64,000 nucleotides of DNA from Niveispirillum sp048066115 (GCF_048066115.1 NZ_JBLTYX010000024.1:8688-72687); one strand, 5' to 3'. Positions 8,768 to 17,982 are shown, counted from the stretch's first letter. A program made the numbers and translations. Notes: generated by a model from the letters alone, not told the origin.

Positions 8768-9632
8768 AATGTTGTGCGATTGGCGGGAGGTTCGTCGCTT
8801 CCCATGCGACCGCGAGATCAATGCAAGCACTGAGGTCTTCAACCCGCCGGAAGCATACGTCCTTCCATGGCAGGGTGGCGGCCCAGGCTGGCACCAAGGA
8901 GATGCCGTCGCCTGCGCATACGAGAGCAAGCGCCGTCAGCGTTGTATCGGCGGACCGGCTCTGGTTGAGGTCCAATCCTGCACCTTCGAGCTGTTGATCG
9001 ATCTCATCGAATGCATCGCGCAAATCACCGCGGGCGATGCGGATGATGCATTCCTTCTTCAGATCATCGAGATGCAGCAGTTCAGTACGAGCGAGCGGGT
9101 GATCCGTTCGCATCGCCGCAACGAACGGTTCTCGCCGCAATGTCTCGACGCTCAATGTCCCCGCATTCTTCGGCGGCCTCAGAAGTGCTACATGCAGGGC
9201 ACCTGTCTCGACGGCGGTGACAAGTTGCGGACTTTCCCTGCTCTCGATATGGATCTCGGCCTTCGGATAGCGACGGCGGAAGCTGGCCAGGACGGATGGT
9301 AGAAATTCAAAGGAGGTCGGCAGTATGGCGCCTATTCGGATACTGTTGGCGGCCTGTCCCGCTTCGGCCCGAGACGTCTCGATGGCGCGATCGAGGTGGA
9401 GCAGGATCGCCTCGGCCTCCGCCAGAAACGACCGTCCGGGGCCTGTCAGCAAGACCCTGCGTGTCGTGCGTTCGACCAGACGGAAGCCGAGCTTGCCTTC
9501 CAGGTCGCGGATCAACTGGCTGAGCGCCGGCTGGGTCATGTTGAGGCGCTGCGCCGCCCGCCCGAAGTGAAGCTCCTGCGCCAATACGCACAATGCGTGC
9601 AGATGCCTCACCTCGGTCGAACGGTTCACCAT
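8730..9632 (-). CDS. LysR-family regulator next to the TauD-type dioxygenase
   Basis: A 300-residue LysR-type transcriptional regulator. The winged HTH is at the N-terminus (LHALCVLAQELHFGRAAQRL, MTQPALSQLIRDLEGKLGFR), followed by the periplasmic-binding-protein-like effector domain. The start at 9632 (MVNRSTEVRHLHAL) fits the family; an upstream in-frame ATG would add a proline-rich tail overlapping the dioxygenase gene. It lies 7 bp downstream of the TauD-type gene on the same strand and is probably co-transcribed with it, so it likely regulates that oxygenase or itself. Its 3' end overlaps the last bases of the decayed ROK gene. Confidence 0.85.
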   Translation of the reverse strand: MVNRSTEVRHLHALCVLAQELHFGRAAQRLNMTQPALSQLIRDLEGKLGFRLVERTTRRVLLTGPGRSFLAEAEAILLHLDRAIETSRAEAGQAANSIRIGAILPTSFEFLPSVLASFRRRYPKAEIHIESRESPQLVTAVETGALHVALLRPPKNAGTLSVETLRREPFVAAMRTDHPLARTELLHLDDLKKECIIRIARGDLRDAFDEIDQQLEGAGLDLNQSRSADTTLTALALVCAGDGISLVPAWAATLPWKDVCFRRVEDLSACIDLAVAWEATNLPPIAQHFIDVARRTALLS

Positions 9633-9639
9633 TGCAGGC

Positions 9640-10551
9640 TCAGTATCGGTAGAAGGGACGCTCGCCCAGGGTCGTCGTGCGATGCATGACCCTGGTATAC
9701 CTGCCATCCCACCCGTCGCGGCGATGCATGGTGCAGCGATTGTCCCACATGATCATATCGCCATCCTCCCAGACCTGCTTGAACTGGTTAGCGGGTTGGC
9801 GAACATGGTCGAAGATCTCCGACAGCACGGCAGCGCTCTCGTCAAGCGGCAGGCCAACGATCCAACTACTCTCGCTTTCGATTCCGACATAGAGGCAATT
9901 GCGGCCGGACTCCGCGTGGGTCCGGACGATCGGATGCCGCATATGGGCCCACAGGCGGATATCGGTGGTTTCCGGCGCCTTCTGACCCGCGCGAATGCGG
10001 CCGGCGCCATCGAATATCGTGGTGGATTGGATCAGGCGCCCCTCCAGAATCTCGCGCAGCGCCGATGGCAGCCGGTCATAGATGCCGTACATGTCGGCGA
10101 AATAGGTGTCGCCGCCCTCCGGCGGGAGTTCGATGGCGTGGAGCAATGCCGCGGCCGGCGGCCGCTCATAAAACCAAGTGTCCGTATGCCATTGCGCCTC
10201 GCTGTTGCCCATGGTTCCCGCGACCTTGCCATCGACCTTGGCATTGCCGATCACGAGAATCTCCTCATGGTCCGGATGTGCGCCCTCCTCGCCCTTCAGT
10301 TGGCGGGGATGCTTCACAAACTCGCCCAGCATTCCGGTCAGGCGAACCTGCTGTTCGTCCGAAAGACGATAGCCGCGGAAGCGGACGACACCGTGATCCA
10401 GCCACGCCGCGCGCAACTGGGCGACCTGACCGTCATCAAACCGCTCGAAGTCGAAGCCCAGGATGTCGGCCCCGAAGCCGTTGCCCAACGGTACGATTTC
10501 CAGCGAGGTGTCGGCCCGGCGGGGGATCGATGCAATAGCAGGCATGATCAT
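9640..10551 (-). CDS. TauD/TfdA-family Fe(II)/2-oxoglutarate dioxygenase
   Basis: A 303-residue cytoplasmic dioxygenase. The metal triad is visible: H122 and D124 in WHTDTWF, and H276 in WDNRCTMHRRD. Arginines 11 and 15 residues after H276 (R287, R291) match the spacing of the 2-oxoglutarate-binding arginines in TauD. The family hydroxylates taurine, phenoxyalkanoates, sulfate esters or carboxylated substrates to make them fall apart. Substrate is not readable here. The start at 10551 has AAGGAA six bases upstream; a longer frame to 10629 runs through the promoter inverted repeat. It is followed by a LysR gene after 7 bp. A perfect 9-bp inverted repeat lies 68 bp upstream. Confidence 0.88.
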   Translation of the reverse strand: MIMPAIASIPRRADTSLEIVPLGNGFGADILGFDFERFDDGQVAQLRAAWLDHGVVRFRGYRLSDEQQVRLTGMLGEFVKHPRQLKGEEGAHPDHEEILVIGNAKVDGKVAGTMGNSEAQWHTDTWFYERPPAAALLHAIELPPEGGDTYFADMYGIYDRLPSALREILEGRLIQSTTIFDGAGRIRAGQKAPETTDIRLWAHMRHPIVRTHAESGRNCLYVGIESESSWIVGLPLDESAAVLSEIFDHVRQPANQFKQVWEDGDMIMWDNRCTMHRRDGWDGRYTRVMHRTTTLGERPFYRY

Positions 10552-10618
10552 GATGATTTCCTTGAAAGTGGCTCCCTGATGGTGATGGACCGTGCCATGG
10601 ATTTTGCGCGGCAATAAA

Positions 10619-10641
10619 TTATCAATCAATAGGATTGATAA
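10619..10641. promoter_or_regulatory. Inverted repeat in the dioxygenase promoter region
   Basis: TTATCAATC, spacer AATAG, GATTGATAA: a perfect 9-bp inverted repeat between the LysR gene ending at 10653 and the dioxygenase start at 10551. Shape and position fit an operator; one of the two neighbouring LysR proteins is the likely binder, which is inference. Confidence 0.5.
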
Positions 10642-10652
10642 GTACTGCCTAT

Positions 10653-11594
10653 TTATAGGCGCAGGGCCCGGAAGTAGAGGCCGTTGTCGCCGGCTTGCTC
10701 GAAGGCCCGCGCCGCGCGCCGTGCATTGTCAATGACAGGGTCGACAACATTGGGGTTGGCGTTCCGCTTGCGAACGGCGGCGATCTGCCAAGGCAGGAAC
10801 TCCTGCGGGATATCGTAGATCGATAGCCGCCCTTGGCTGACCAGGGTCGTCGCGACCGCCACGGGCAGCGCCGTCACGCCGACACCCCGGCTGGCCAGAT
10901 GCGCGCAGGTCGCCATGCTCAGACCGACATCGATCCATCGCGGCTGGAACGCGTCCGCCCCCGTCACATCATGCCAACGGAAATATTCCAGCATCTTCTC
11001 ATAACGATAGCTGTTGCGTGGCGAGCGGATGATTGGAAGCCTGGTCAGGTCCAGAATGTCCTTCACTGCGCCGGGCGACAGAAGGTCGGGCGATCCCATC
11101 CATTTGACGGTGAAATCGCAGATATGATCACTGACGAGCATGGGATCGCTCACCGGCTCCAGTACAAGCGCCACGTCGATATCGCCATTCTGTAGCGCCG
11201 CCATCAGATCGCTGAGCGGCCCCGTCCGGATTCCGATGTTCAAGGAGGAATCGATGCTGAGATTGTTAAGAAATTCAGGTAGCCATGACATGGCGATAAC
11301 GTCCGTCACCCCGACATAGCCTGTCGTCGCCGCAGATGCCGCCTGCCGGGCCTCGTCCTCTAGTTCCTTCGAAAGCACGACGATGGCTTCGCATTTGGCG
11401 AACACCCGCCGCCCGGCATTAGTCAACTCAAACGTCTTGCCGCTACCACGATAAAGCTCGGCACCCAGGTCACGCTGCAAGGTGGCCATCCGCATCGAAA
11501 CCACCGGCTGGCTGACGCGGAGCCGCTTGGCCGCCTCCGAGAAACTCCTCAGCGTCGCAAGCCAGTAGAACGTCTCCAGGAAGCTGATGTTCAT
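10653..11594 (-). CDS. LysR-family regulator divergent from a TonB receptor
   Basis: A 313-residue LysR regulator. The HTH spans the first ~60 residues (FLETFYWLATLRSFSEAAKR, RVSQPVVSMRMATLQRDLGA); the effector domain follows. ATG at 11594 is preferred because GGGG lies eight bases upstream, whereas the ATG at 11600 is too close to it. It is transcribed away from the TonB receptor gene at 11728 across a 133-bp A+T-rich intergenic region, and points towards the dioxygenase gene 101 bp downstream. It may control either or both. No effector can be named. Confidence 0.85.
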   Translation of the reverse strand: MNISFLETFYWLATLRSFSEAAKRLRVSQPVVSMRMATLQRDLGAELYRGSGKTFELTNAGRRVFAKCEAIVVLSKELEDEARQAASAATTGYVGVTDVIAMSWLPEFLNNLSIDSSLNIGIRTGPLSDLMAALQNGDIDVALVLEPVSDPMLVSDHICDFTVKWMGSPDLLSPGAVKDILDLTRLPIIRSPRNSYRYEKMLEYFRWHDVTGADAFQPRWIDVGLSMATCAHLASRGVGVTALPVAVATTLVSQGRLSIYDIPQEFLPWQIAAVRKRNANPNVVDPVIDNARRAARAFEQAGDNGLYFRALRL

Positions 11595-11614
11595 GACCAT
11601 GACCCCATATTTGG

Positions 11615-11626
11615 CTCATGGATGAG
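11615..11626. promoter_or_regulatory. Candidate LysR operator half-sites
   Basis: CTCATGGATGAG is an inverted repeat (arms CTCAT/ATGAG, spacer GG) in the divergent intergenic region, 21 bp before the LysR start. LysR proteins commonly bind such dyads near their own promoters. Short, so chance occurrence is possible. Confidence 0.3.
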
Positions 11627-11727
11627 TATATGATTTTCTTATAAAATCTTTAAATATTTCATTCTTGAATATGAGATGATTCACTGCGAGACCGTCATTG
11701 AAAAGTCACGAAAACAGGGGGCTGAAG

Positions 11728-13920
11728 ATGGTCGCGGATTGGAATTCACGTTTCGGCAGGATGCGGGAAGCCCTGCTCATCGCGGTGGGAAGTACCGCCC
11801 TGATGACGGTACCAGCCACCGCGCAGACGGCTGGAAAGGGTCAGGCCGACAGCCAAGATGTGATCGAACTGGAGGAAATCGTCGTTACGGCGCGCAAGCG
11901 GAACGAGAGCGTGCTGGATGTGCCGATCGCGATCTCGGTGTTCAGCGCGGACAAGCTGGAAAAGGCCAATGTGAAGGGATTGCAAGACCTGCAAAACACG
12001 GTACCTGGCCTTTATTATCAGGAACGCGGCAATTTGCAGACCTATGTGTCGATCCGCGGCGTGGGCGGCGACGCCCGGAATATCGGCCTGGAAAGCGGCG
12101 TCACCATTGCCGTCGATGGTGTCAGCAGCGGCCGCTCCAACGCATACAATATGGACTTGGCACAAATCGCCCAGGTCGAGGTGCTGCGCGGCCCACAGGG
12201 AACGCTGTTCGGTACCAACACCATCGGCGGCGTGATCAATATCACGACAAAGCGCCCCTCGGACGACGTCGCGGTCAGTGCCGATGTCAGCTACGCCAAT
12301 TTCGAGACCGTCCGCACGACCGTTGCAGCCTCCGGGCCGCTTTCCGACACCCTCTTTGTGGGGGGCACCGTCAGTTCGTGGAACTCGCGTGGCTACATCT
12401 ATAACAGCATGACCGGTTCCTGGGTGCAGGGACAGAACCGCATCGGCGGTCGTCTTCAGGCCCAATGGGTCCCGACCGACCGCCTGGAGATCTATGTCAC
12501 CGCCGACAAGACCCGGGATCGTCGGGCGGAGGTGCTGACCCAGATCGTCGCGCCCTATGTCGGATACGCCGCAACGAACGTCCCGCGGGATCGCTATACG
12601 ATCACGGCAACGTCGCCCAACAAGGACGACCGGGACATGACCGGGGTCAATGCGACCGTGGATTATGCGCTCGATGAGGGCTTCGCGATCAAGTCGATCT
12701 CATCCTACCGCGTCGTGAAGACCGACGTGGCCAGCGATGGCGACGTGTCGCCGCAACTCCTCTCCGCGTCCGGCCCCTACACCGACGATGCGAAGTTCTT
12801 CACGCAGGAACTGCGGCTCGTCTCCCCCGCCGACTGGAAGCTCCGGTTCGTTGGCGGTGTTTATGCCGCCAACACGGATGGCAGTTCGTTCCGCTTCCTC
12901 AATTCGGGCACCTTCACCACAACGCTTGATGCTGGCATCAAGACCGAAACCTATGCGGCCTATCTGAATGGCGATTTCGACGTCACCTCGTTCCTGACGC
13001 TGAACGCGGGCGTGCGGCAGAACAGCGAGAAGAAGGACGGCCATTTCCGCCAGGTCCGCTCGAATTCCGCCGCGCTGACCTATAATTTTCCCGATCTTGA
13101 CCGCAAGGATGACGGGACCTCCTGGACCGGCAGCGTCAAGCTGAAACTCAGCCCCCAGGCATCGGCCTATGCCACCGTCTCGCGCGGCTTCAAGTCCGGC
13201 GGCTTCAACACCGACACCCTGGGCAGCGCCGGTCTCAGCGCCAGCAGCCTGAGTTTCGCGCCGGAATCCGTTACGAACTATGAAGCCGGGCTGAAAACAA
13301 TGCTTTTCGACCGGAAACTGGGACTGAACGTCGCCCTGTTCCAACTCGACTATTCAAATCGCCAGGTCCTGCAATTCAACGACGCGGGCCCGGGCACGCT
13401 TCCCTTCATCACCATCCGCAACGCGGCATCGTCGCGGACCAGGGGCATCGAGATCGATGGGTCACTGGTTCTCCCTGCGGGCTGGTCGGTGGCAGGATCG
13501 TTCAGCTATCTGGATGCCAAGTACAGGGACTTCGAGAATGCGACTGCGGCCGGGGCCTCATATACAGGCAACTATACCGAGCAGACACCGCGTTATACAG
13601 GATCGGTGGCAATCGACAATGTCACGCCGGTCGGGGACGGCCGGGCTCTGTTGCACGCCGATGCCAGCTACAATGGCGTGACATATTTCGACGCCGCGAA
13701 TAATCCGCTGAATGTCCAAGAAGGCTATTGGCTTTTCAATGGGCGCGTCGGGTACGAACGCGAGTTGTCGTCGGGTCAGAACACGATCGGCATCTTCGCG
13801 TTCGGCCGCAATATCACCAACAAGGACTATTTCCTCCTGAAGCGCCAGGCCTTCGCGGGGAACCAGGGCCAGTACGGGGCACCCCGGACCTATGGCCTGC
13901 AATTGACCTACAAATATTAA
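11728..13920 (+). CDS. TonB-dependent receptor heading the RraA/nitrilase/MFS operon
   Basis: A 730-residue outer-membrane TonB-dependent receptor. The N-terminal signal region (REALLIAVGSTALMTVPATA) precedes IELEEIVVTARK-type plug entry. Plug segments (VSIRGVGGDARNIG, VEVLRGPQGTLFGTNTIGGV) and a full barrel ending in TYGLQLTYKY follow. ATG at 11728 has a GGGGG stretch eight bases upstream; an upstream TTG at 11698 is less likely. Next in the same direction come RraA-like, nitrilase and MFS genes, with a hairpin at 13929-13960 that may reduce read-through. Inference: it imports the compound that this gene set degrades. The divergent LysR at 10653-11594 is a plausible regulator. Confidence 0.88.
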   Translation: MVADWNSRFGRMREALLIAVGSTALMTVPATAQTAGKGQADSQDVIELEEIVVTARKRNESVLDVPIAISVFSADKLEKANVKGLQDLQNTVPGLYYQERGNLQTYVSIRGVGGDARNIGLESGVTIAVDGVSSGRSNAYNMDLAQIAQVEVLRGPQGTLFGTNTIGGVINITTKRPSDDVAVSADVSYANFETVRTTVAASGPLSDTLFVGGTVSSWNSRGYIYNSMTGSWVQGQNRIGGRLQAQWVPTDRLEIYVTADKTRDRRAEVLTQIVAPYVGYAATNVPRDRYTITATSPNKDDRDMTGVNATVDYALDEGFAIKSISSYRVVKTDVASDGDVSPQLLSASGPYTDDAKFFTQELRLVSPADWKLRFVGGVYAANTDGSSFRFLNSGTFTTTLDAGIKTETYAAYLNGDFDVTSFLTLNAGVRQNSEKKDGHFRQVRSNSAALTYNFPDLDRKDDGTSWTGSVKLKLSPQASAYATVSRGFKSGGFNTDTLGSAGLSASSLSFAPESVTNYEAGLKTMLFDRKLGLNVALFQLDYSNRQVLQFNDAGPGTLPFITIRNAASSRTRGIEIDGSLVLPAGWSVAGSFSYLDAKYRDFENATAAGASYTGNYTEQTPRYTGSVAIDNVTPVGDGRALLHADASYNGVTYFDAANNPLNVQEGYWLFNGRVGYERELSSGQNTIGIFAFGRNITNKDYFLLKRQAFAGNQGQYGAPRTYGLQLTYKY

Positions 13921-13928
13921 GGCAATCG

Positions 13929-13960
13929 GGCCGGCGGCAACTCACTGGTCGCCGCCGGCC
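13929..13960 (+). terminator. Hairpin between receptor and RraA-like gene
   Basis: GGCCGGCGGC pairs perfectly with GCCGCCGGCC over a 12-base loop, 8 bp after the receptor stop codon and 20 bp before the next start. No clear T-run follows, so it is more likely a partial terminator or mRNA-stabilising hairpin that sets receptor expression above the downstream enzymes. Confidence 0.5.
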
Positions 13961-13979
13961 TTCTACGGCAGGACGCAGC

Positions 13980-14654
13980 ATGAGCAATTTTGAAATCAAT
14001 CCAATGCCGTCGCCGGTCGACGGCAGGCTGCTGGAGCGCCTCTCGCTGGCCGAGGTTGCGACCATCGGCCATTGGCGGCGGTGGGGATTTCCCGACCGGG
14101 GCATCAAGCGGCTGGTGCCGGGACGCACGGTCGTGGGCACGGCGATCACCGTGGCCTGCCCCAGCGAGGACAACAGCATCGTACATTATGCCTTGTCCCT
14201 GCTGCGGCCGGGCGATCTTCTGGTGATCGACCGGCTGGGTGATACCGAGGTCGCTTGTTATGGTGGCGTGGTCAATTTCGCCACCCGGCAGCGCGGTGCG
14301 GCGGGTGTCATCATCGACGGCCCCTGCACCGACATTCGTGAAATAGAGCAAAGCGGCTTTTCCGTATGGTGCCGCGGGGTCTCCCCGCGAACTTCCCGTG
14401 CTTGTGGAGCGGCGGGACGCCTGAACATTCCCGTCAGCATCGGCGGCACGGTCGTCATGCCCGGCGATGCATTGCTCTGCGACGATGACGGCATCCTGGT
14501 CCTGCCGCCCCAGGATGTGGCGGAGGAAGCGGAGAATGCCATCGCGCACCAGGCGCGGGTGGAAGGCATTCGTGCCGCCGTGGCAGCCGGCGGCTGCCTG
14601 CCGGAGATCAACGGGGTCGCTGCGAAGATCCTGGCCGGAGGCGACCCGTCATGA
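13980..14654 (+). CDS. RraA-like protein (HMG/CHA aldolase family)
   Basis: A 224-residue protein of the RraA/dimethylmenaquinone methyltransferase-like family, which includes 4-hydroxy-4-methyl-2-oxoglutarate aldolases. Typical elements are GTAITVACPSEDNSIVHYAL, PGDLLVIDRLGDTEVACYGG, GVIIDGPCTDIREI and PGDALLCDDDGILVLPP. In aldolase members the GG.....A..RG..G.V.DG..RD region binds the divalent metal; here the corresponding stretch is YGGVVNFATRQRGAAGVIID then GPCTDI, with C in place of the usual R before TD, so catalysis may differ. The gene overlaps the nitrilase start by four bases (ATGA). Inference: it acts on a keto acid or hydroxy-keto acid in the same pathway as the nitrilase-family enzyme. 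Confidence 0.75.
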   Translation: MSNFEINPMPSPVDGRLLERLSLAEVATIGHWRRWGFPDRGIKRLVPGRTVVGTAITVACPSEDNSIVHYALSLLRPGDLLVIDRLGDTEVACYGGVVNFATRQRGAAGVIIDGPCTDIREIEQSGFSVWCRGVSPRTSRACGAAGRLNIPVSIGGTVVMPGDALLCDDDGILVLPPQDVAEEAENAIAHQARVEGIRAAVAAGGCLPEINGVAAKILAGGDPS

Positions 14655-15481
14655 AAATGGCCGTCATCCAGATGAATATCGTCAGTGATGTCGCAACCAA
14701 CCTCGAAACCGCGAAAGCTCTGATGACCCGCGCTGTAGAGGAAGAGGGAGCGGATTGGCTGCTGCTGCCCGAACATTTCCAATGGGCGGGGGGCAGCGTC
14801 GCGGATCGCAAGGCCTCCGCCGAGTATCTGGGCGAAGGACCCGCCTACCAGATGTGCGCCTCGTTCGCACGCCAGCACGGCGTGTTTGTCCATGCCGGCA
14901 GCCTCTATGAGAAACTCGCGAATAATGATCGCATATTCAACACGAGCGTTGTTTTCGATCGCGCGGGCCATGAGTTGGCGCGCTATCGCAAGATCCATCT
15001 CTTCGATGTCGTGACGCCGGACGGCACCAGTTACAAGGAATCCGACACGGTTGCGTCGGGTGACGAGGTTGTAACCTACGTCGCCGACGGGATCACGATC
15101 GGATGCTCGATCTGCTATGATGTCCGTTTTCCGGAACTCTATCGCAAGCTCGTGGAAAAGGGCGCGCAGGTCATCGCCTTGCCGGCCGCATTCACCCTGC
15201 AAACCGGCAAGGATCATTGGGAACCGTTGATCCGTGCCCGGGCCATCGAGACTCAGACCTACCTAGCGGCCTCCGCGAGTTTCGGGATGGTCGCGTATGA
15301 GGGCCGCCAACACTGGACCTACGGTCATTCGATGATCGTGGACCCCTGGGGGCACGTCGTGGCGCGGGCCTCCGACCGCTCCGGTTATGTTGTCCATCGT
15401 TTCGATCCGGACGTCCTGGAACAGGTGCGACGGGGCATACCGCTTGATGTGAGCCGCGCCGCAAGGGTTGGCGACCTCTAG
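14651..15481 (+). CDS. Carbon-nitrogen hydrolase (nitrilase superfamily)
   Basis: A 276-residue nitrilase-superfamily amidohydrolase. The catalytic Glu-Lys-Cys triad is visible: E41 in LLLPEHFQW, K115 in YRKIHLFDV and C156 in SICYDVRFPE. The CxxxxRFPE context and the length resemble omega-amidase/Nit2-like and N-carbamoyl amide hydrolases rather than true nitrilases. It hydrolyses a C-N bond of an amide or carbamoyl compound in the cytoplasm. It overlaps the RraA-like gene by four bases and precedes the MFS transporter by 35 bp, so it belongs to the operon starting with the TonB receptor. The true substrate is not evident. Confidence 0.85.
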   Translation: MKMAVIQMNIVSDVATNLETAKALMTRAVEEEGADWLLLPEHFQWAGGSVADRKASAEYLGEGPAYQMCASFARQHGVFVHAGSLYEKLANNDRIFNTSVVFDRAGHELARYRKIHLFDVVTPDGTSYKESDTVASGDEVVTYVADGITIGCSICYDVRFPELYRKLVEKGAQVIALPAAFTLQTGKDHWEPLIRARAIETQTYLAASASFGMVAYEGRQHWTYGHSMIVDPWGHVVARASDRSGYVVHRFDPDVLEQVRRGIPLDVSRAARVGDL

Positions 15482-15516
15482 CCCGCATCACGCGCAGGAT
15501 CACCAGTGAGGAACCA

Positions 15517-16788
15517 ATGGATAGAACCATTCAATGGAAAAGCAGATACACGGTCCTCGCCATCCTTTTCGCGACCTCGATCGTCTCCTTCATGGACCGC
15601 ATGGCCATGTCGGTGGTCATCCCCTACATCAAGGCGGATTTCCAGCTGAGCGCTCTGCAGAGCGGCATGGTGATGAGTGCCTTCTTCGCCAGCTACTCGC
15701 TGTCCCAAATCCCCGGCGGGCTGTTGGCTGACAGGTTTGGCGTGCGGAAAGTCACGACAATTGCCATGCTCTGGTGGTCGGTCTTCACCGCCATTACCGG
15801 TGCCGTCTCCAATTTCTCGCACATGCTGGTTACCCGGTTCCTCTTCGGCCTGGGCGAGGGTGTCTATCCGGCCTGCGCCTTCAAGACAGTCGCAATGTGG
15901 TTTCCAAAACGGGAACGCGGCACCGCGAATGCCATCATGCTCTCATCCAGCCGCATGGGTGCGGCAATCGCGCCTTTGGCGGTGGTCTGGATCATGAGCT
16001 TCGGGGGATGGCAGACCGTCTTTTTCAGCCTCTGCCTTCCGGGAATCCTGATGGCATTGATCTTCTGGATATTCATTCCCGGCAAGCCCTCGGAGAGTAA
16101 ACGCGTCTCCCCCCAGGAGTTGCAGGAGATCGAGGCGGACGTGGAAGAGGTGTCCACCATTTCCAAATCGAAGGTCGGGCTGCCCGAGGTGCTCAAGGAC
16201 CCGATGATCCTCCGCTTCTGCTTCATATATTTCACATTCGACTTTGCCTATTGGGGCTTCACGTCCTGGTTGCCCACCTATCTGGTGGAGGAGCGGGGCT
16301 TCTCGATGGTCCAGATGGGCATGGCGGCATCACTGCCATTCATTGCCGGGACGCTGGGCTGCATCGGTGGCGGATGGATTTCCGATCGCTTTTTCGCAAA
16401 CAACCGGCGCCTTCCGATCATCCTGACGCCACTCATTTCGGCCGTTCTTCTCTATCTGACCTACGAGACGCAGTCGGTAACGCTGGTCATGGTCTACCAG
16501 ACGTTATCGGGCTTTGTGTTGAACTTCTTCTTTGCGTCATTCTGGGCGCTGCCGATCAGCACCGTGCCGAGAAGCCGCATGGGCGTTACGAGCGGAGTCA
16601 TCAACACGGCAGGCCAGGTGGCCGGCTTCCTTTCACCGGTCGCTGTCGGATATATGCTGGAGATTACCGGTGGCCACTTCAGTCTGACGTTTGGTGTTCT
16701 TGTCGTCTCCCTGTTGGTGGTGGGCGCGGTGGCGCTTTCCATTCCAACCTCGGCCCGCATCGCTCGCGAAACCGCCAGCGCAGACTGA
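15517..16788 (+). CDS. MFS transporter, anion:cation symporter (ACS)-like
   Basis: A 423-residue major facilitator protein with about 12 hydrophobic segments. SFMDRMAMSVVIPYIKADF after TM1 and the loop motif GGLLADRFGVRKV between TM2 and TM3 are typical of the ACS family, whose members import organic anions such as glucarate, tartrate, phthalate or hexuronates. Last gene of the rightward operon; its end faces the convergent enolase-family gene, 38 bp apart. Together with the outer-membrane receptor it would give a two-step import route. Substrate class (organic anion) follows from the family; identity is unknown. Confidence 0.85.
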   Translation: MDRTIQWKSRYTVLAILFATSIVSFMDRMAMSVVIPYIKADFQLSALQSGMVMSAFFASYSLSQIPGGLLADRFGVRKVTTIAMLWWSVFTAITGAVSNFSHMLVTRFLFGLGEGVYPACAFKTVAMWFPKRERGTANAIMLSSSRMGAAIAPLAVVWIMSFGGWQTVFFSLCLPGILMALIFWIFIPGKPSESKRVSPQELQEIEADVEEVSTISKSKVGLPEVLKDPMILRFCFIYFTFDFAYWGFTSWLPTYLVEERGFSMVQMGMAASLPFIAGTLGCIGGGWISDRFFANNRRLPIILTPLISAVLLYLTYETQSVTLVMVYQTLSGFVLNFFFASFWALPISTVPRSRMGVTSGVINTAGQVAGFLSPVAVGYMLEITGGHFSLTFGVLVVSLLVVGAVALSIPTSARIARETASAD

Positions 16789-16826
16789 ACTACCGAACTG
16801 AGAGATGTCCTACGATCCGATCGATT

Positions 16827-17963
16827 TCAAGCGCCCAGGACTTCGTATGAAGCCAAAGCATTTTGCCTCGTTTTATCCTCATCCACTTCGATCCCCAATC
16901 CAGGTCCGTCCGGCAGGTAAACCATGCCATGCCTGATGAACGAGGCGAAGTTGGTCACGTCGCCGGTCAAACGTAGTACCGATCGGAACGAGTGGCCGAT
17001 GTCGAGGAGATTGGATGTTGTCGCCGCGAGATGCAGCGATGCCGCCTGTGTGATGCCTCCCTCTCCCATCGAATTGGCGTAGCAGAGGATACCGTTCTCC
17101 TTGGCCAGATTGGCCAGAGCTTGCGCACGAAGCGGGCCTCCGTTTTTCGTGATCTTGATGCTGAAAACTTTTGCGGCGCCCTGCTCGATGATCCGCTTTG
17201 CACTCGCCATGCCCGTCAGGCTTTCATCAGCCGAGATCAGAAGCGGCGTGCTCCTCTGCAATGCCGCCATCCCTTCGATATCGCCTTTCGCGATCGGCTC
17301 TTCGACGAAGAACAGAAGGGAATCCTTCACGCCGGCCAGGAATTCGGCGGCCTGTTCACGGGTCCATCCCGTGTTGGCATCCGCCTTGAACCTGACGCTC
17401 TTCCCATAACGCTCGTCAAGTATCGCCACACGCTTGATTTCGTCGGGGATGGCTGCGGATGGAGAGCCCATCTTCAGCATGAAGTCGATATAGCCTTCCT
17501 TCAGCTTGGCATCGATGACGGCGATATCGTCCTCGGCCGTACCGTTGTTCAATGGGTGCGAAACCGGCAATGATTGGCGAATGACTTTTCCCAGTAAATT
17601 CGCGACCGGCGTCCCCAACCTCCTGCCCTTGATGTCAAGCAACGCGATGGAGACGGCACCCTTGGCCAGGAGATGCTTTTCGGGCTGGACCTGATCCAGA
17701 AGTTCATCGATATGAGCGGGCTCGGGATCCTCCTCACCCAGGACGATCGGCAACAATTCATCTTTCAGAACCCGGATGACATCATCTGCGCTCTCTTCCG
17801 TAAATGGCTGCTGCGGATTGGCTTCGCCCCAGCCGACATTGCCATCGCTACCGGTCAGCTTGAGCAGGACAGGAAAAACATCCGTCAACGTGCCGTAGGA
17901 GAGCTTATAGCCTCCCAGGTCGTACCGATGCTTGAAGATATCGGCCTTGATGATCCGGGGCAT
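16827..17963 (-). CDS. Mandelate racemase/muconate lactonizing-type enolase superfamily enzyme
   Basis: A 378-residue enolase-superfamily protein. Metal ligands fit D195 (with N197, in RFKADANTGW), E221 (FFVEEP) and D246 (ISADES), and K270 (FSIKITKNGG) is the second catalytic lysine. Where muconate lactonizing enzymes have a KxK pair, this protein has MLK, with only K164 kept and M162 in place of the first lysine. The subgroup contains cycloisomerases, o-succinylbenzoate synthases and amino-acid or dipeptide epimerases; the single lysine still allows 1,1-proton transfer with K270. It is leftward, 19 bp after the MFS gene that starts at 19257, and probably co-transcribed with it. Specific reaction unassigned. 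Confidence 0.8.
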   Translation of the reverse strand: MPRIIKADIFKHRYDLGGYKLSYGTLTDVFPVLLKLTGSDGNVGWGEANPQQPFTEESADDVIRVLKDELLPIVLGEEDPEPAHIDELLDQVQPEKHLLAKGAVSIALLDIKGRRLGTPVANLLGKVIRQSLPVSHPLNNGTAEDDIAVIDAKLKEGYIDFMLKMGSPSAAIPDEIKRVAILDERYGKSVRFKADANTGWTREQAAEFLAGVKDSLLFFVEEPIAKGDIEGMAALQRSTPLLISADESLTGMASAKRIIEQGAAKVFSIKITKNGGPLRAQALANLAKENGILCYANSMGEGGITQAASLHLAATTSNLLDIGHSFRSVLRLTGDVTNFASFIRHGMVYLPDGPGLGIEVDEDKTRQNALASYEVLGA

Positions 17964-17982
17964 TTCTGGAATTCCCTCAATA

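Noticed and set aside
13728..13979. N-terminal extension of the RraA-like protein into the receptor gene
   Set aside because: Overlaps the receptor coding region in another frame; the ATG at 13980 gives the normal family length.
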